DNA of 55,594 nucleotides from an uncultured Prevotellaceae bacterium (lineage in GTDB: Bacteria; Bacteroidota; Bacteroidia; Bacteroidales; Bacteroidaceae), in contig ONHN01000010.1 in the NCBI GenBank assembly GCA_900317635.1, forward strand, positions 1-55,594, in the 5' to 3' direction. Below the pieces are notes generated by a model, which saw nothing but the letters and a program-made list of their open reading frames with translations, was not told where the DNA came from and searched no databases. Positions 1 to 7,549 of the stretch are shown here, piece by piece; positions within the stretch are counted from its first letter, which is position 1; each line of letters begins with the position of its first letter. The position numbers and the translations under genes are program-made.

Positions 1-161
1 CTTTCACGGGGATTCCACAAGTCAGGGGTGCAGGAAATCTTGCACGAAAACTGAGACATCGAGTTTCCGAGGGTGATACGTCCCATGATGGGAGCCTTTC
101 CTTTCTTGTCTGTCGTGCTCTTTTTGAGGTAGAGCAGCACCTTGAATTTTTCATCTTTCAT
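1..161 (-). CDS. Tyrosine recombinase/integrase, N-terminal fragment (cut by window edge)
   Basis: The minus strand reads from an ATG at 159-161 leftward off the window without a stop, giving about 53 residues. The protein starts MKDEKFKVLLYLKKS and continues through APIMGRITLG, a Cys-containing FSCKIS stretch and DLWNPRE. This is the pattern of the N-terminal arm-DNA-binding domain of Bacteroidetes tyrosine integrases (FKVLFYLKK...PIMxRIT...FSxKxxxxPxLW), which integrate conjugative transposons, phages or smaller elements. The catalytic domain lies outside the window. Its 5' end faces a surface-protein gene that looks disrupted (270-1406), so the attachment site probably lies between or inside the two. 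The family is inferred from the motif alone. Confidence 0.75.
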   Translation of the reverse strand, partial: MKDEKFKVLLYLKKSTTDKKGKAPIMGRITLGNSMSQFSCKISCTPDLWNPRE

Positions 162-181
162 ACTCGCTTATAAATTGGTTG

Positions 182-189
182 CAAAATTA
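182..189 (-). promoter_or_regulatory. Bacteroidetes -7 promoter element for the integrase
   Basis: The minus strand reads TAATTTTG, matching TAnnTTTG, 21 bp upstream of the integrase start codon. I see no convincing -33 box. Confidence 0.4.
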
Positions 190-269
190 GCTCAATTACA
201 AGCGTCCTCCGTATGGAAGAATGTGTCCGAATATGTATGTTTTTCCGAGCCTCCGACTAATTCGGGGTC

Positions 270-1406
270 TCATTCGTTACCAATACAATTTTCGGTAACG
301 AGACAGGTAACGATTTGGTAACGGAACGATGGCTCCACGTTCGTCTTACCCTTGATTTCTTGGTTATATTCCCCAATGCTCGTCACGTCGAAGGGGATTG
401 TTGTGGTGCTACACCCCGCCACGAGGGTGTTACTCTTTGTTTCGATGATGGCGTTGCAGTCTTCGCGCGAGTCGAATACCTTGTTATCCTTATCGACACT
501 GATGCTCTTGAGGTTTGCGCAGTTAATAAATGCATTTTTTCCGATGATTTGCATGGTGCTGGGAATCGTGATGCTTGTCAGCCCACTGGCAGCAAATGCT
601 TGCTCTCCGATGAATTTTACCGCACGAAGGTCGATGCTCTCTAAGTCCGGAAAGCCGTAGAATGCCCCAACGCCAATGGTTGTTACGGAAGCAGGTATAG
701 CCGTCTTGCTACAGCCTGCTATCAAGGTGTTACCTTCAGTCTTGATGATAGCGTTGCAGTCCTCGCGGGAGTCATACACCTTGTTGCCGCTTTCCACATT
801 GATACTCTCCAGCCCCTCGCAGCCTGCGAAAGCACCCCTACCAATGGAGTTGACGGACGCGGGAATCGTGACGCTTTTTAGGGGGGAGAAGTAGAAAGCA
901 CCTTGTTGGATAGTAGTAATGGAATTAGGAATGTTCACTTCGGTTAGTTTGCTGTTCTCTTTGAACGCAAAATCTCCGATGCGTGTCACCGCATAGCGCA
1001 CGTTGTCTATCCGCACGGCTTCTGGGATATCGGCCTTGTCAAGGGTTTTCTTATCAACTGCGCCAACCACGCTGACCATGCGTGCTGTTGCATCTGCTAT
1101 GCTGAAGAGCAACGTGCCGTCTGTCCATTGGTCAGCATTTTCGGTGGCACTGAGAACGACGGCATCGTCCATCGGTTCCTTGCCAAGGATTACGTTGACA
1201 AGCTTTGTCACGTCGCCAACGTTCACTGCGCCGTCGCCGTTGAGGTCTGCCCCTTTGCCCTCCTTACCAAGAATGGCATTGACGAGCGTGGTCACGTCGC
1301 CCACGTTCACTTGCTCGTCCTTGTTCAGGTCGTAGGGACTGCCTTGCGCCTGTGCCTGCACGATGGCAGCAAAGGCGATTACCAGTAGTAGTAGAGTCCT
1401 TTTCAT
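270..1406 (-). CDS. Secreted dockerin-repeat/BspA-type leucine-rich-repeat protein with abnormal C-terminus
   Basis: 378 residues. A signal peptide (about residues 1-20, ending AQAQG) is followed by two calcium-binding dockerin-like repeats, each DLNxDxxVNVGDVTxLVNxIL (about residues 26-75). Then come BspA-type LRRs with the diagnostic DSREDCNAII and TLIAGC signatures, each seen twice, and IPxxVTxIGxxAF segments. BspA repeats act in adhesion; dockerin repeats normally bind cohesins, but no cohesin is visible here. After ...DVTSIGEY the sequence stops following the LRR pattern and ends in about 30 unrelated residues encoded by the GGTAACG cluster. This suggests the original 3' end was lost or displaced, probably by insertion of the element whose integrase starts at 161. 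The gene may be a partial surface protein rather than a complete one. Confidence 0.8.
   Translation of the reverse strand: MKRTLLLLVIAFAAIVQAQAQGSPYDLNKDEQVNVGDVTTLVNAILGKEGKGADLNGDGAVNVGDVTKLVNVILGKEPMDDAVVLSATENADQWTDGTLLFSIADATARMVSVVGAVDKKTLDKADIPEAVRIDNVRYAVTRIGDFAFKENSKLTEVNIPNSITTIQQGAFYFSPLKSVTIPASVNSIGRGAFAGCEGLESINVESGNKVYDSREDCNAIIKTEGNTLIAGCSKTAIPASVTTIGVGAFYGFPDLESIDLRAVKFIGEQAFAASGLTSITIPSTMQIIGKNAFINCANLKSISVDKDNKVFDSREDCNAIIETKSNTLVAGCSTTTIPFDVTSIGEYNQEIKGKTNVEPSFRYQIVTCLVTENCIGNE
275..323. repeat. GGTAACG heptamer cluster, possible recombinase or attachment site
   Basis: GGTAACG occurs three times in direct orientation (294-300, 306-312, 317-323), with start-to-start spacings of 12 and 11 bp, and once inverted as CGTTACC at 275-281. 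The cluster lies between the integrase start and the abnormal 3' end of the LRR gene. Evenly spaced short repeats beside an integrase gene are typical of arm-type or core recombinase sites; that role is inferred. Confidence 0.4.
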
Positions 1407-1455
1407 TTTCGTATGGTGTTAAGTGGATGAATGAATGAAGGGTTAAGCAAAAACG

Positions 1456-1497
1456 AGGCGGCATTCCGCCCTCAAACGTGAGAGCGGAATGCCGCCT
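1456..1497 (-). terminator. Perfect 14-bp hairpin in the leader of the LRR gene
   Basis: AGGCGGCATTCCGC (1456-1469) is exactly complementary to GCGGAATGCCGCCT (1484-1497), with a 14-nt loop. On the minus strand it is followed by CGTTTTTG, so it resembles an intrinsic terminator or attenuator. It sits 50-91 bp upstream of the LRR gene start. It could end upstream transcription or control read-through into the LRR gene; the sequence does not decide which. Confidence 0.5.
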
Positions 1498-1728
1498 AAA
1501 TAATGCGCGCAGAGCGCCGTAAGTCGTCGGTTTTTAGTCCGCTATTAGGGGTGTGCCTCTCGCCCCGAAGAAACATTGTCAGAGCACGCTGTGTGCACCG
1601 ACAGGGCAAGATTTTCAAAGCGAGGGAACGGGTACATAGTTGGAGGCAGTTTTATTGTTGATAAAGATAGGGTCTTAGCATAGAATATAAAAGCCCACGG
1701 ATTGTTGGCACGGACAATTATCTTTTAG

Positions 1729-1907
1729 GGGGTGTTCTATAAATTAGGCTTGAATGATTTTTTTAGTTGTTATGGAGCAGGTTTCGAGTTAAGTTCGCAG
1801 CCGCGTAGCGAGCTACGTGGCAAGAAGTTAATGCGAAAGATGCCCATAAGAGCAAAAAAGCATCAAGATTAATCAAAGAGCATATTTCCTAATTTATAGA
1901 ACACCCC
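1729..1907. mobile_element. MITE-like element, copy 1
   Basis: A 179-bp element with perfect 20-bp terminal inverted repeats: GGGGTGTTCTATAAATTAGG at 1729-1748 and its complement at 1888-1907. TTA occurs next to both ends (1725-1727 and 1908-1910), a possible 3-bp target duplication, although one extra G separates the left TTA from the repeat. There is no transposase ORF. The internal sequence (about 1780-1865) matches the copy at 48571-48817 in the opposite orientation. It ends 18 bp from the ridA stop codon and could act as its terminator. The rest of the 1407-1925 gap holds the hairpin above and otherwise nothing I recognise. Confidence 0.75.
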
Positions 1908-1925
1908 TTAACCTTTGGCAAGGTG

Positions 1926-2342
1926 TTAGTCTATCATGCGGCGGTAGGTGCTATATTTGTTTTTGGGCTTGACGGCGATAGCTTCTATTTCTATGCGAGC
2001 CTTCTTGGGCAGAGCGCACACTTGCACGGCACTGCGAGCGGGCGGCGCATCTTGGAAATACTCTGCGTAGGCAATGTTCATTTCGGGGAAGTCGGCCATG
2101 TCGGTTAGGAACACGGTGGTCTTCACCACGTCTTCCATCTTGAGCTGTGCTTCCTCAAGAATGGCGCGGATGTTTTCGAGCGATTGGCGCGTCAGTTCCT
2201 TAATGCCGCCTTCAGCAAACTCGCCCGTAGCGGGGTCGAGGGGCAGCTGGCCGCTCACAAATACAAAGCCGTTGCCACTGATAGCCTGGCTGTAGGGGCC
2301 GATAGCGGCGGGGGCTTGAGGGGTGTTGACTACTTTCTTCAT
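1926..2342 (-). CDS. ridA: RidA family enamine/imine deaminase
   Basis: 138 residues starting MKKVVNTPQAPAAIGPYSQA. RidA proteins hydrolyse reactive enamines and imines such as 2-aminoacrylate released by PLP enzymes. Family landmarks are all visible: IGPYSQAI near the N-terminus, VSGQLPLDPATG, the central LENIRAILEEA helix, and the RSAVQVCALPKKARIEIEAIAV block with the substrate-binding Arg. The tail is a few residues longer than usual (KNKYSTYRRMID). I chose the ATG at 2340-2342 because the longer frame upstream lacks family similarity. A minus-strand AACTTTGC at 2387-2394 is a plausible -7 box. The gene is divergent from clpB. A cytosolic housekeeping role fits the cysteine genes downstream in the region. 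Confidence 0.93.
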   Translation of the reverse strand: MKKVVNTPQAPAAIGPYSQAISGNGFVFVSGQLPLDPATGEFAEGGIKELTRQSLENIRAILEEAQLKMEDVVKTTVFLTDMADFPEMNIAYAEYFQDAPPARSAVQVCALPKKARIEIEAIAVKPKNKYSTYRRMID

Positions 2343-2550
2343 GGTGCATAAGATGTTTGTGTAGTTGTTGTTTGTATGTTTCGTTTGCAAAGTTGCAAAA
2401 AAAACGTGAAACGACCAAAGACGTTTTGGTTTTATGACGACAAAAGGTGTAAAAACTGACATAATGGCAGGAAAAAGGCCTGTGAGGGCTGTTTGGCAAG
2501 TTCTTTGAAGTAATGCATATAGAAACTAACAAACTAAACACAATACGACT

Positions 2551-5109
2551 ATGAACTTTGAGAGATTTACCATTAAAGCGCAAGAAGCGGTGCGCGAGGC
2601 TGTCACTCTTGCCACGACGCATGGCAGCCAGGCCGTCACGCCGCTCCACTTGCTGCTGGGCGTGCTTCGCGGTGGAGGCGAAGCTGCCGAATTCCTCCTC
2701 TCTAATGCAGGAGCTGATGCTGCCACGTTGCAGCGTGCGGCAATGACGGAGATAGGGCGCCAACCTCGCGTCAGCGGAAGTGGTGCCGAACCTTACCTCG
2801 ACCGTGAAGCCGAGGCCGTGCTTAATAAAGCTAACCAGCTTTCGCAACAGCAAGGCGATAGCTACACGGGCATAGAGGCTGTACTGCTGGCCTTGCTGCT
2901 GGTTGCTTCAAGCGCACAAAAGATGTTGCGCGATGCAGGAGTAACGGAGCAGGCGCTGCGCGAAGCTACCACGAAGTTGCGCGGCGGGCGAAAGGCCGAT
3001 AGTCCGACCAGCGAAGACACCTATCAGAGCCTCAGCCGTTTTGCCCGCGACCTCGTCGGCGAGGCGCGTGAGGGAAAGCTTGACCCCGTCATTGGCCGCG
3101 ACGACGAGATACGGCGCGTGCTGCAAATCTTGTCGCGCCGAACGAAGAACAACCCCATCCTCATTGGCGAGCCAGGTACGGGTAAGACGGCCATCGTCGA
3201 AGGCTTGGCCCAGCGCATCGTGCGAGGCGACGTGCCCGAGAATTTGCGCGACAAGCAACTCTTCAGCCTCGACATGGGGGCTCTGCTGGCTGGCGCAAAA
3301 TACAAGGGTGAGTTTGAAGAGCGCCTAAAGAGCGTGGTGAAGGAAGTGACCGAATCGGACGGAGGCATCATCCTCTTCATCGACGAAATCCACACGCTGG
3401 TTGGTGCAGGCAAGGGCGAAGGAGCCATGGACGCAGCCAACATCCTCAAGCCAGCCCTTTCGCGCGGTGAAATACGCACCATCGGGGCTACCACCTTGGA
3501 GGAATATCAAAAGTATTTTGAGAAGGATAAGGCCTTGGAACGTCGTTTCCAAACGGTCATGGTGGACGAGCCCAGCGTGGAAGATGCCATCAGCATCTTG
3601 CGCGGCCTGAAGGAGCGCTACGAAAACCACCACAAGGTGCGCATACAGGACGATGCGCTCATCGCTGCCGCCCAGCTGTCGCATCGTTACATCACAGAGC
3701 GTTTCCTGCCCGATAAAGCTATCGACCTTATGGATGAAGCGGCCGCCAAACTGCGCATGGAACGCGATTCGCAGCCCGAAGAGCTCGACGAAATCACGCG
3801 CCGTCTGCGCCAGCTCGAAATTGAGCGCGAGGCTATTCGCCGCGAGAACGATGCGCCGAAGTTGGCGGAACTCGACAAAGAGATTGCCGCACTGCGCGAA
3901 CGCGAACAAGACTTCCGTGCCAAGTGGGAAGGCGAGCGCCAGCTGCTCTCGCACATTCAAGACGTGCGCAAACAAATGGAGAGTCTGAAGTTTGAAGCCG
4001 ACCGCGCCGAGCAGCAAGGCGACTATGGGCGCGTGGCCGAAATTCGCTATGGAAAGTTGCGCGAGTTGCAAGCCGACATCGACCGCACCGAGCAGCAGCT
4101 GCGCCAGCGGCAAGGCGCTGAGGCCATGGTGAAAGAAGAGGTAACAGCCGACGACATTGCCGACATTGTTTCGCGTTGGACGGGCATCCCCGTCAGTCGA
4201 ATGCTGCAAAGTGAGCGCGAAAAGCTGTTGCACCTTGAAGACGAGTTGCACCGTCGTGTCATCGGGCAGGACGAAGCCATCACCGCCGTCAGCGATGCTG
4301 TCCGCCGCAGTCGTGCCGGATTGCAAGACCCGCGCCGCCCCATCGGTTCGTTCATCTTCCTCGGTCCCACGGGCACGGGTAAGACGGAACTGGCAAAGGC
4401 TCTGGCCGAATACCTCTTCAACGACGACCAGATGATGACGCGCATCGACATGTCCGAGTATCAAGAGAAGTTCAGCGTTTCGCGCCTCGTAGGCGCGCCT
4501 CCAGGCTATGTGGGCTACGAAGAAGGCGGCCAACTGACCGAGGCCGTGCGCCGCAAACCCTACAGTGTGGTGCTTTTCGATGAGATTGAGAAGGCTCACC
4601 CCGATGTGTTCAACATCCTTCTGCAAGTGCTCGACGATGGCCGACTCACCGACAACAAGGGGCGCGTGGTGAACTTCAAGAACACCATCGTCATCATGAC
4701 GTCCAACCTCCTGCCCGACAAAACGACGGCGGCAGGTGCAGGCCGCGATGCCAGCCTGCGTGCAGGCCTCGTCCGATTGGGCATACGTCCCGAGTTCCTC
4801 AACCGCGTTGACGGCATCATCGAGTTCCAACCGCTCCGCGAACAGGAGATAGAACAAATTGTGCGGCTGCAAGTGGCCGACGTGCAGAAGCGCTTGGCCG
4901 ACCAGGGTATACGCCTTGAACTCACCGATGCTGCCATCAGCCTCTTGGCTCGCGAGGGCTACGACCCCGAGTTCGGCGCACGCCCCGTCAAGCGCGCGTT
5001 GCAACAACTCCTGCTGGGCGACCTGAGCCGACAAATCCTCAGTGGCACCGTCGATAAGAGCAAGCCTATCCGTGTGGATGCCAACGGCGATAGACTGACC
5101 TTTGCGTAA
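2551..5109 (+). CDS. clpB: ATP-dependent disaggregase ClpB
   Basis: 852 residues, close to the usual ClpB length. The Clp N-terminal repeat domain is at about 1-140. NBD1 has Walker A GEPGTGKT at about 206-213 and Walker B ILFIDEIH. The ClpB-specific [22 protein letters not shown] segment follows. A long charged middle coiled coil (about 395-520) distinguishes ClpB from ClpA and ClpC. NBD2 has GPTGTGKT from about 605, [14 protein letters not shown] and RPEFLNRVD. It refolds aggregated proteins with DnaK/DnaJ/GrpE in the cytosol. I see no clear TAnnTTTG box in the 200 bp upstream, in line with possible alternative-sigma control, but that is speculation. It converges on cysK across the palindromic array. 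Confidence 0.97.
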   Translation: MNFERFTIKAQEAVREAVTLATTHGSQAVTPLHLLLGVLRGGGEAAEFLLSNAGADAATLQRAAMTEIGRQPRVSGSGAEPYLDREAEAVLNKANQLSQQQGDSYTGIEAVLLALLLVASSAQKMLRDAGVTEQALREATTKLRGGRKADSPTSEDTYQSLSRFARDLVGEAREGKLDPVIGRDDEIRRVLQILSRRTKNNPILIGEPGTGKTAIVEGLAQRIVRGDVPENLRDKQLFSLDMGALLAGAKYKGEFEERLKSVVKEVTESDGGIILFIDEIHTLVGAGKGEGAMDAANILKPALSRGEIRTIGATTLEEYQKYFEKDKALERRFQTVMVDEPSVEDAISILRGLKERYENHHKVRIQDDALIAAAQLSHRYITERFLPDKAIDLMDEAAAKLRMERDSQPEELDEITRRLRQLEIEREAIRRENDAPKLAELDKEIAALREREQDFRAKWEGERQLLSHIQDVRKQMESLKFEADRAEQQGDYGRVAEIRYGKLRELQADIDRTEQQLRQRQGAEAMVKEEVTADDIADIVSRWTGIPVSRMLQSEREKLLHLEDELHRRVIGQDEAITAVSDAVRRSRAGLQDPRRPIGSFIFLGPTGTGKTELAKALAEYLFNDDQMMTRIDMSEYQEKFSVSRLVGAPPGYVGYEEGGQLTEAVRRKPYSVVLFDEIEKAHPDVFNILLQVLDDGRLTDNKGRVVNFKNTIVIMTSNLLPDKTTAAGAGRDASLRAGLVRLGIRPEFLNRVDGIIEFQPLREQEIEQIVRLQVADVQKRLADQGIRLELTDAAISLLAREGYDPEFGARPVKRALQQLLLGDLSRQILSGTVDKSKPIRVDANGDRLTFA

Positions 5110-5204
5110 ACAAAGAAATGAAATTGCTTAATAATTGCCAGTAACTGGTAAAGTTGGTGCAAGCAACACTTAGCGGATATTAGTACTTTATAATAGGAAC
5201 TATT

Positions 5205-5470
5205 GCGAGGTGCGCACCTCATGGTAAGCGAGGTGCGCACCTCATGATAGGCGAGGTGCGCACCTCATGATAGGCGAGGTGCGCACCTCATGATAGGCGA
5301 GGTGCGCACCTCATGATAAGCGAGGTGCGCACCTCATGATAGGCGAGGTCTCATGATAGGCGAGGTGCGCACCTCATGATAGGCGAGGTGCGCACTTCGT
5401 GATAGGCGAGGTGCGCACTTCATGATAGGCGAGGTGCGCACTTCGTGATAGGCGAGGTGCGCACTTAGCG
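5205..5470. repeat. Tandem array of a 23-bp palindromic unit (12 copies)
   Basis: Twelve head-to-tail units start at 5205, 5228, 5251, 5274, 5297, 5320, 5343, 5360, 5383, 5406, 5429 and 5452. Each is GC plus the perfect palindrome GAGGTGCGCACCTC plus ATGATAG. Unit 7 is shortened to 17 bp, the last full units carry ACTTC in the right arm, and unit 12 decays. The period is not a multiple of three and no gene covers it. The array fills most of the 475-bp gap between the convergent clpB and cysK genes. It may act as a bidirectional transcription barrier, a protein-binding array or a slippage hotspot. The rest of the gap holds nothing else recognised. Confidence 0.9.
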
Positions 5471-5551
5471 ATGTGGCAGGTACGTATTTAGTTGAATGTG
5501 AGGTGCATATTTGTTGGGGGGGCTTACTGTCGCCAACGGCTGGCTTTTAGC

Positions 5552-5579
5552 GGACACCTATAATATTATATAGGTATCC
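5552..5579 (-). terminator. Possible weak AT-rich hairpin downstream of cysK
   Basis: ACCTATA and TATAGGT arms around an ATATTA centre form a near-palindrome just past the cysK stop codon. There is no U-tract, so a terminator role is only possible. Confidence 0.3.
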
Positions 5580-5584
5580 CCTTT

Positions 5585-6511
5585 CTAATCTTCATCAAAG
5601 ACGCCCGTCGAGAGGTAGCGTTCGCCCGTATCGGGGAGGAGGACCACCACTTGGCGGTCGGCATTCTCTTTTCGGGTGGCCACCTTGAGGGCGGCGGCGA
5701 GGGCGGCACCACTGCTTATGCCGCATAGTAGGCCCTCTTCGTGCGCTAAGCGGCGCGCAAAGGTGAAGGCTTCTTCGTTCTGAACGCCTACGATTTCGTC
5801 AACGAGATCGGCGCGATAGTTGGCGGGTATGAAGCCTGCGCCGATGCCTTGCAACAGATGAGGCCCTGCTTGGCCGCCGCTGAGAACGGGTGAGGAGGCG
5901 GGCTCCACGGCCACGAGGCGGATGTCAGCTTTCTGCTCTTTCAGGTAGCGGCCCGTACCGCAAAGCGTGCCGCCAGTTCCAACGCCTGCAACGAAGATGT
6001 CGATGCCGCCGTTGGTCTGACACCAAAGTTCGGGACCCGTCCCCCGATAGTGAGCATCGGGGTTGGCAGGATTGCTGAATTGGTCGGGGATGATTGCCTC
6101 TGGGAGTTGCTGTTGCAGTTCGCGGGCCGCTCGGGCGGCACCTTGCATGCCTGCACTGCCAGGCGTTAGGCGTATTTCCGCACCATAGGCCTGTGCTAAG
6201 CGCTGCCGTTCGATGCTCATCGTTTCGGGCATGGTCAGGATGAGGTGATAGCCGCGAGCGGCGCACACCATGGCCAGCCCTACGCCCGTGTTACCACTGG
6301 TGGGTTCAATGACGGTGGCACCTGGATGCAACAAACCCTTTCGCTCGGCAGCCTCAATCATCGCCACGGCCACACGGTCTTTTACGCTGCCGCCAGGGTT
6401 GGCGCGCTCTACCTTGGCCAATAGTGGGCGACGCAGGCCCATTCGCGATGAAAGATTGTTCAGAGCAACGAGGGGCGTGTGGCCTATGCTGTTAAGGAGG
6501 GTTGTGTTCAT
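5585..6511 (-). CDS. cysK: Cysteine synthase (O-acetylserine sulfhydrylase)
   Basis: 308 residues from the ATG at 6509-6511 (MNTTLLNSIGHTPLV). A start 27 bp upstream is possible but adds residues foreign to the family. It makes cysteine from O-acetylserine and sulfide with PLP. The Schiff-base lysine is K44 in GGSVKDR, the PLP-contacting PTSGNTG loop is at 70-76, and the GTGGT phosphate loop lies in VAGVGTGGTLCGTG. The GISSGAA segment is also present. It lies downstream of cysE on the same strand, so the two likely work as the serine-to-cysteine pathway. The 216-bp gap to cysE holds dispersed repeats and a nine-G tract 67 bp upstream of the start. Confidence 0.95.
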   Translation of the reverse strand: MNTTLLNSIGHTPLVALNNLSSRMGLRRPLLAKVERANPGGSVKDRVAVAMIEAAERKGLLHPGATVIEPTSGNTGVGLAMVCAARGYHLILTMPETMSIERQRLAQAYGAEIRLTPGSAGMQGAARAARELQQQLPEAIIPDQFSNPANPDAHYRGTGPELWCQTNGGIDIFVAGVGTGGTLCGTGRYLKEQKADIRLVAVEPASSPVLSGGQAGPHLLQGIGAGFIPANYRADLVDEIVGVQNEEAFTFARRLAHEEGLLCGISSGAALAAALKVATRKENADRQVVVLLPDTGERYLSTGVFDED

Positions 6512-6577
6512 AGGTAATGTGGATTGTGGGGAACTCATTACCGCAAGCGAGAAACTTGCAGCCCGTAGGATGCAGGA

Positions 6578-6586
6578 GGGGGGGGG
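6578..6586. repeat. G9 homopolymer tract upstream of cysK
   Basis: Nine consecutive G residues (C on the cysK sense strand) lie 67-75 bp upstream of the cysK start codon. Tracts of this length are prone to slipped-strand change. Confidence 0.7.
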
Positions 6587-6646
6587 AGGAGAATACTTTT
6601 GTTGACAAGTTGTGGGGAATGGTTTCGCTTTGCCAACGAGACGTAT

Positions 6647-6674
6647 GCAGGCGAGACGCCTGTGTACCCAGTTA
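6647..6674 (+). repeat. REP-like hairpin repeat, copy A
   Basis: GCAGGCGAGACGCCTG followed by TGTACCCAGTTA. The first part is a short hairpin (CAGGCG/CGCCTG). Related copies are at 28036-28063 and, inverted, at 46888-46915. Confidence 0.65.
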
Positions 6675-6704
6675 GGTTACACCGCTCAACAAGCGCAGTT
6701 GATG

Positions 6705-6721
6705 ACTTGTCACTTGTCACT
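6705..6721 (+). repeat. Heptanucleotide repeat (CTTGTCA type)
   Basis: ACTTGTCACTTGTCACT, slightly over two CTTGTCA heptamers, just past the cysE stop codon. It belongs to a family scattered through the intergenic DNA of this window. Confidence 0.7.
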
Positions 6722-6727
6722 AAACAT

Positions 6728-7546
6728 TCATGTCTTTGCCATCCTGCTTCCTGGTGCCACGTCCTGCGTTATCCATACGTTTGCACCAATCACACTACTG
6801 CGGCCAATGGTGATGCGTCCGAGGATGGTAGCGTTGGAGTAGATGATGACGTTGTCCTCGATGATGGGATGGCGCGGAATGCCTTTGACCGGAAGGCCGT
6901 CTTCGCCCAGCGGGAAGCTGCGGGCACCGAGCGTGACGCCCTGATAGAGCTTCACGTTGTTGCCGATGCGACACGTCTCGCCTATGACGATGCCCGTGCC
7001 GTGGTCGATGCTGAAGTTGGCACCAATCTCGCAAGCAGGGTGAATGTCGATACCCGTTTCGCGGTGGGCCATCTCGGTCAGGATGCGTGGCAGTAGCGGC
7101 ACGCCTTGTTCATGCAGGCAGTGGGCAAGGCGATAGTTGGTCAGCGCGCGCACGGCGGGGTAGCAGCTAACAACTTCCGCCATGCTGTGGGCGGCAGGGT
7201 CGCCATCGTAAATGGCTTTCACGTCGCCGCTAAGGGCTTTGCGCAGGGCAGGCAATGCCTTGGCGGTGTTTTCGGCAATGGTCGCGCTGCGCTCTTCGGC
7301 CTTTTCTTCGCTGCACAGAACGAGGCAGACTTGCTCGCGAAGCAAGCGCTGAAAGTGCTGTAGCCCATAGCACACAAACTGCTCAATGCCATCGCAATGC
7401 ACTGCTTCGCTACAACCAAAGAAACCTGGGAAAATGAGTTGCCGCGCTATGCGTGCCAGTTCCTCTGTTGCCGCTACGGAGGGCAAACCCGCTGGCACAT
7501 CAAGCGAGAGGTCGCTGCATAAGGCAGAAAGCGTCTGCGTACTCAT
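6728..7546 (-). CDS. cysE: Serine O-acetyltransferase
   Basis: 272 residues. It transfers acetyl from acetyl-CoA to serine, giving the O-acetylserine used by CysK. The alpha-helical N-terminal half is followed by LTNYRLAHCLHEQGVPLLPRILTEMAHRETGIDIHPACEIG, the entry to a left-handed beta-helix. Hexapeptide repeats then run to the end (IDHGTGIVIGETCRIGNNVKLYQGVTLGARSFP, IIEDNVIIYSNATILGRITIG, SVIGANVWIT). The catalytic DHGTG-type His is present. The C-terminus is short (APGSRMAKT) and lacks the usual longer CoA-site tail. It follows the nucleosidase gene by only 3 bp, so the two are probably co-transcribed, with cysK further downstream. Confidence 0.94.
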   Translation of the reverse strand: MSTQTLSALCSDLSLDVPAGLPSVAATEELARIARQLIFPGFFGCSEAVHCDGIEQFVCYGLQHFQRLLREQVCLVLCSEEKAEERSATIAENTAKALPALRKALSGDVKAIYDGDPAAHSMAEVVSCYPAVRALTNYRLAHCLHEQGVPLLPRILTEMAHRETGIDIHPACEIGANFSIDHGTGIVIGETCRIGNNVKLYQGVTLGARSFPLGEDGLPVKGIPRHPIIEDNVIIYSNATILGRITIGRSSVIGANVWITQDVAPGSRMAKT

Positions 7547-7549
7547 TGT

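Noticed and set aside
3325-5034. A 569-codon open frame antisense to clpB
   Set aside because: It lacks any family signature and mirrors the codon bias of clpB; such antisense frames are common in G+C-rich genes.
5205-5470. CRISPR array
   Set aside because: Repeats are directly adjacent, with no variable spacers and no cas genes nearby.
6594-6601. Plus-strand TACTTTTG promoter between cysK and cysE
   Set aside because: It has no matching -33 box and would only drive antisense transcription of cysE; probably chance.
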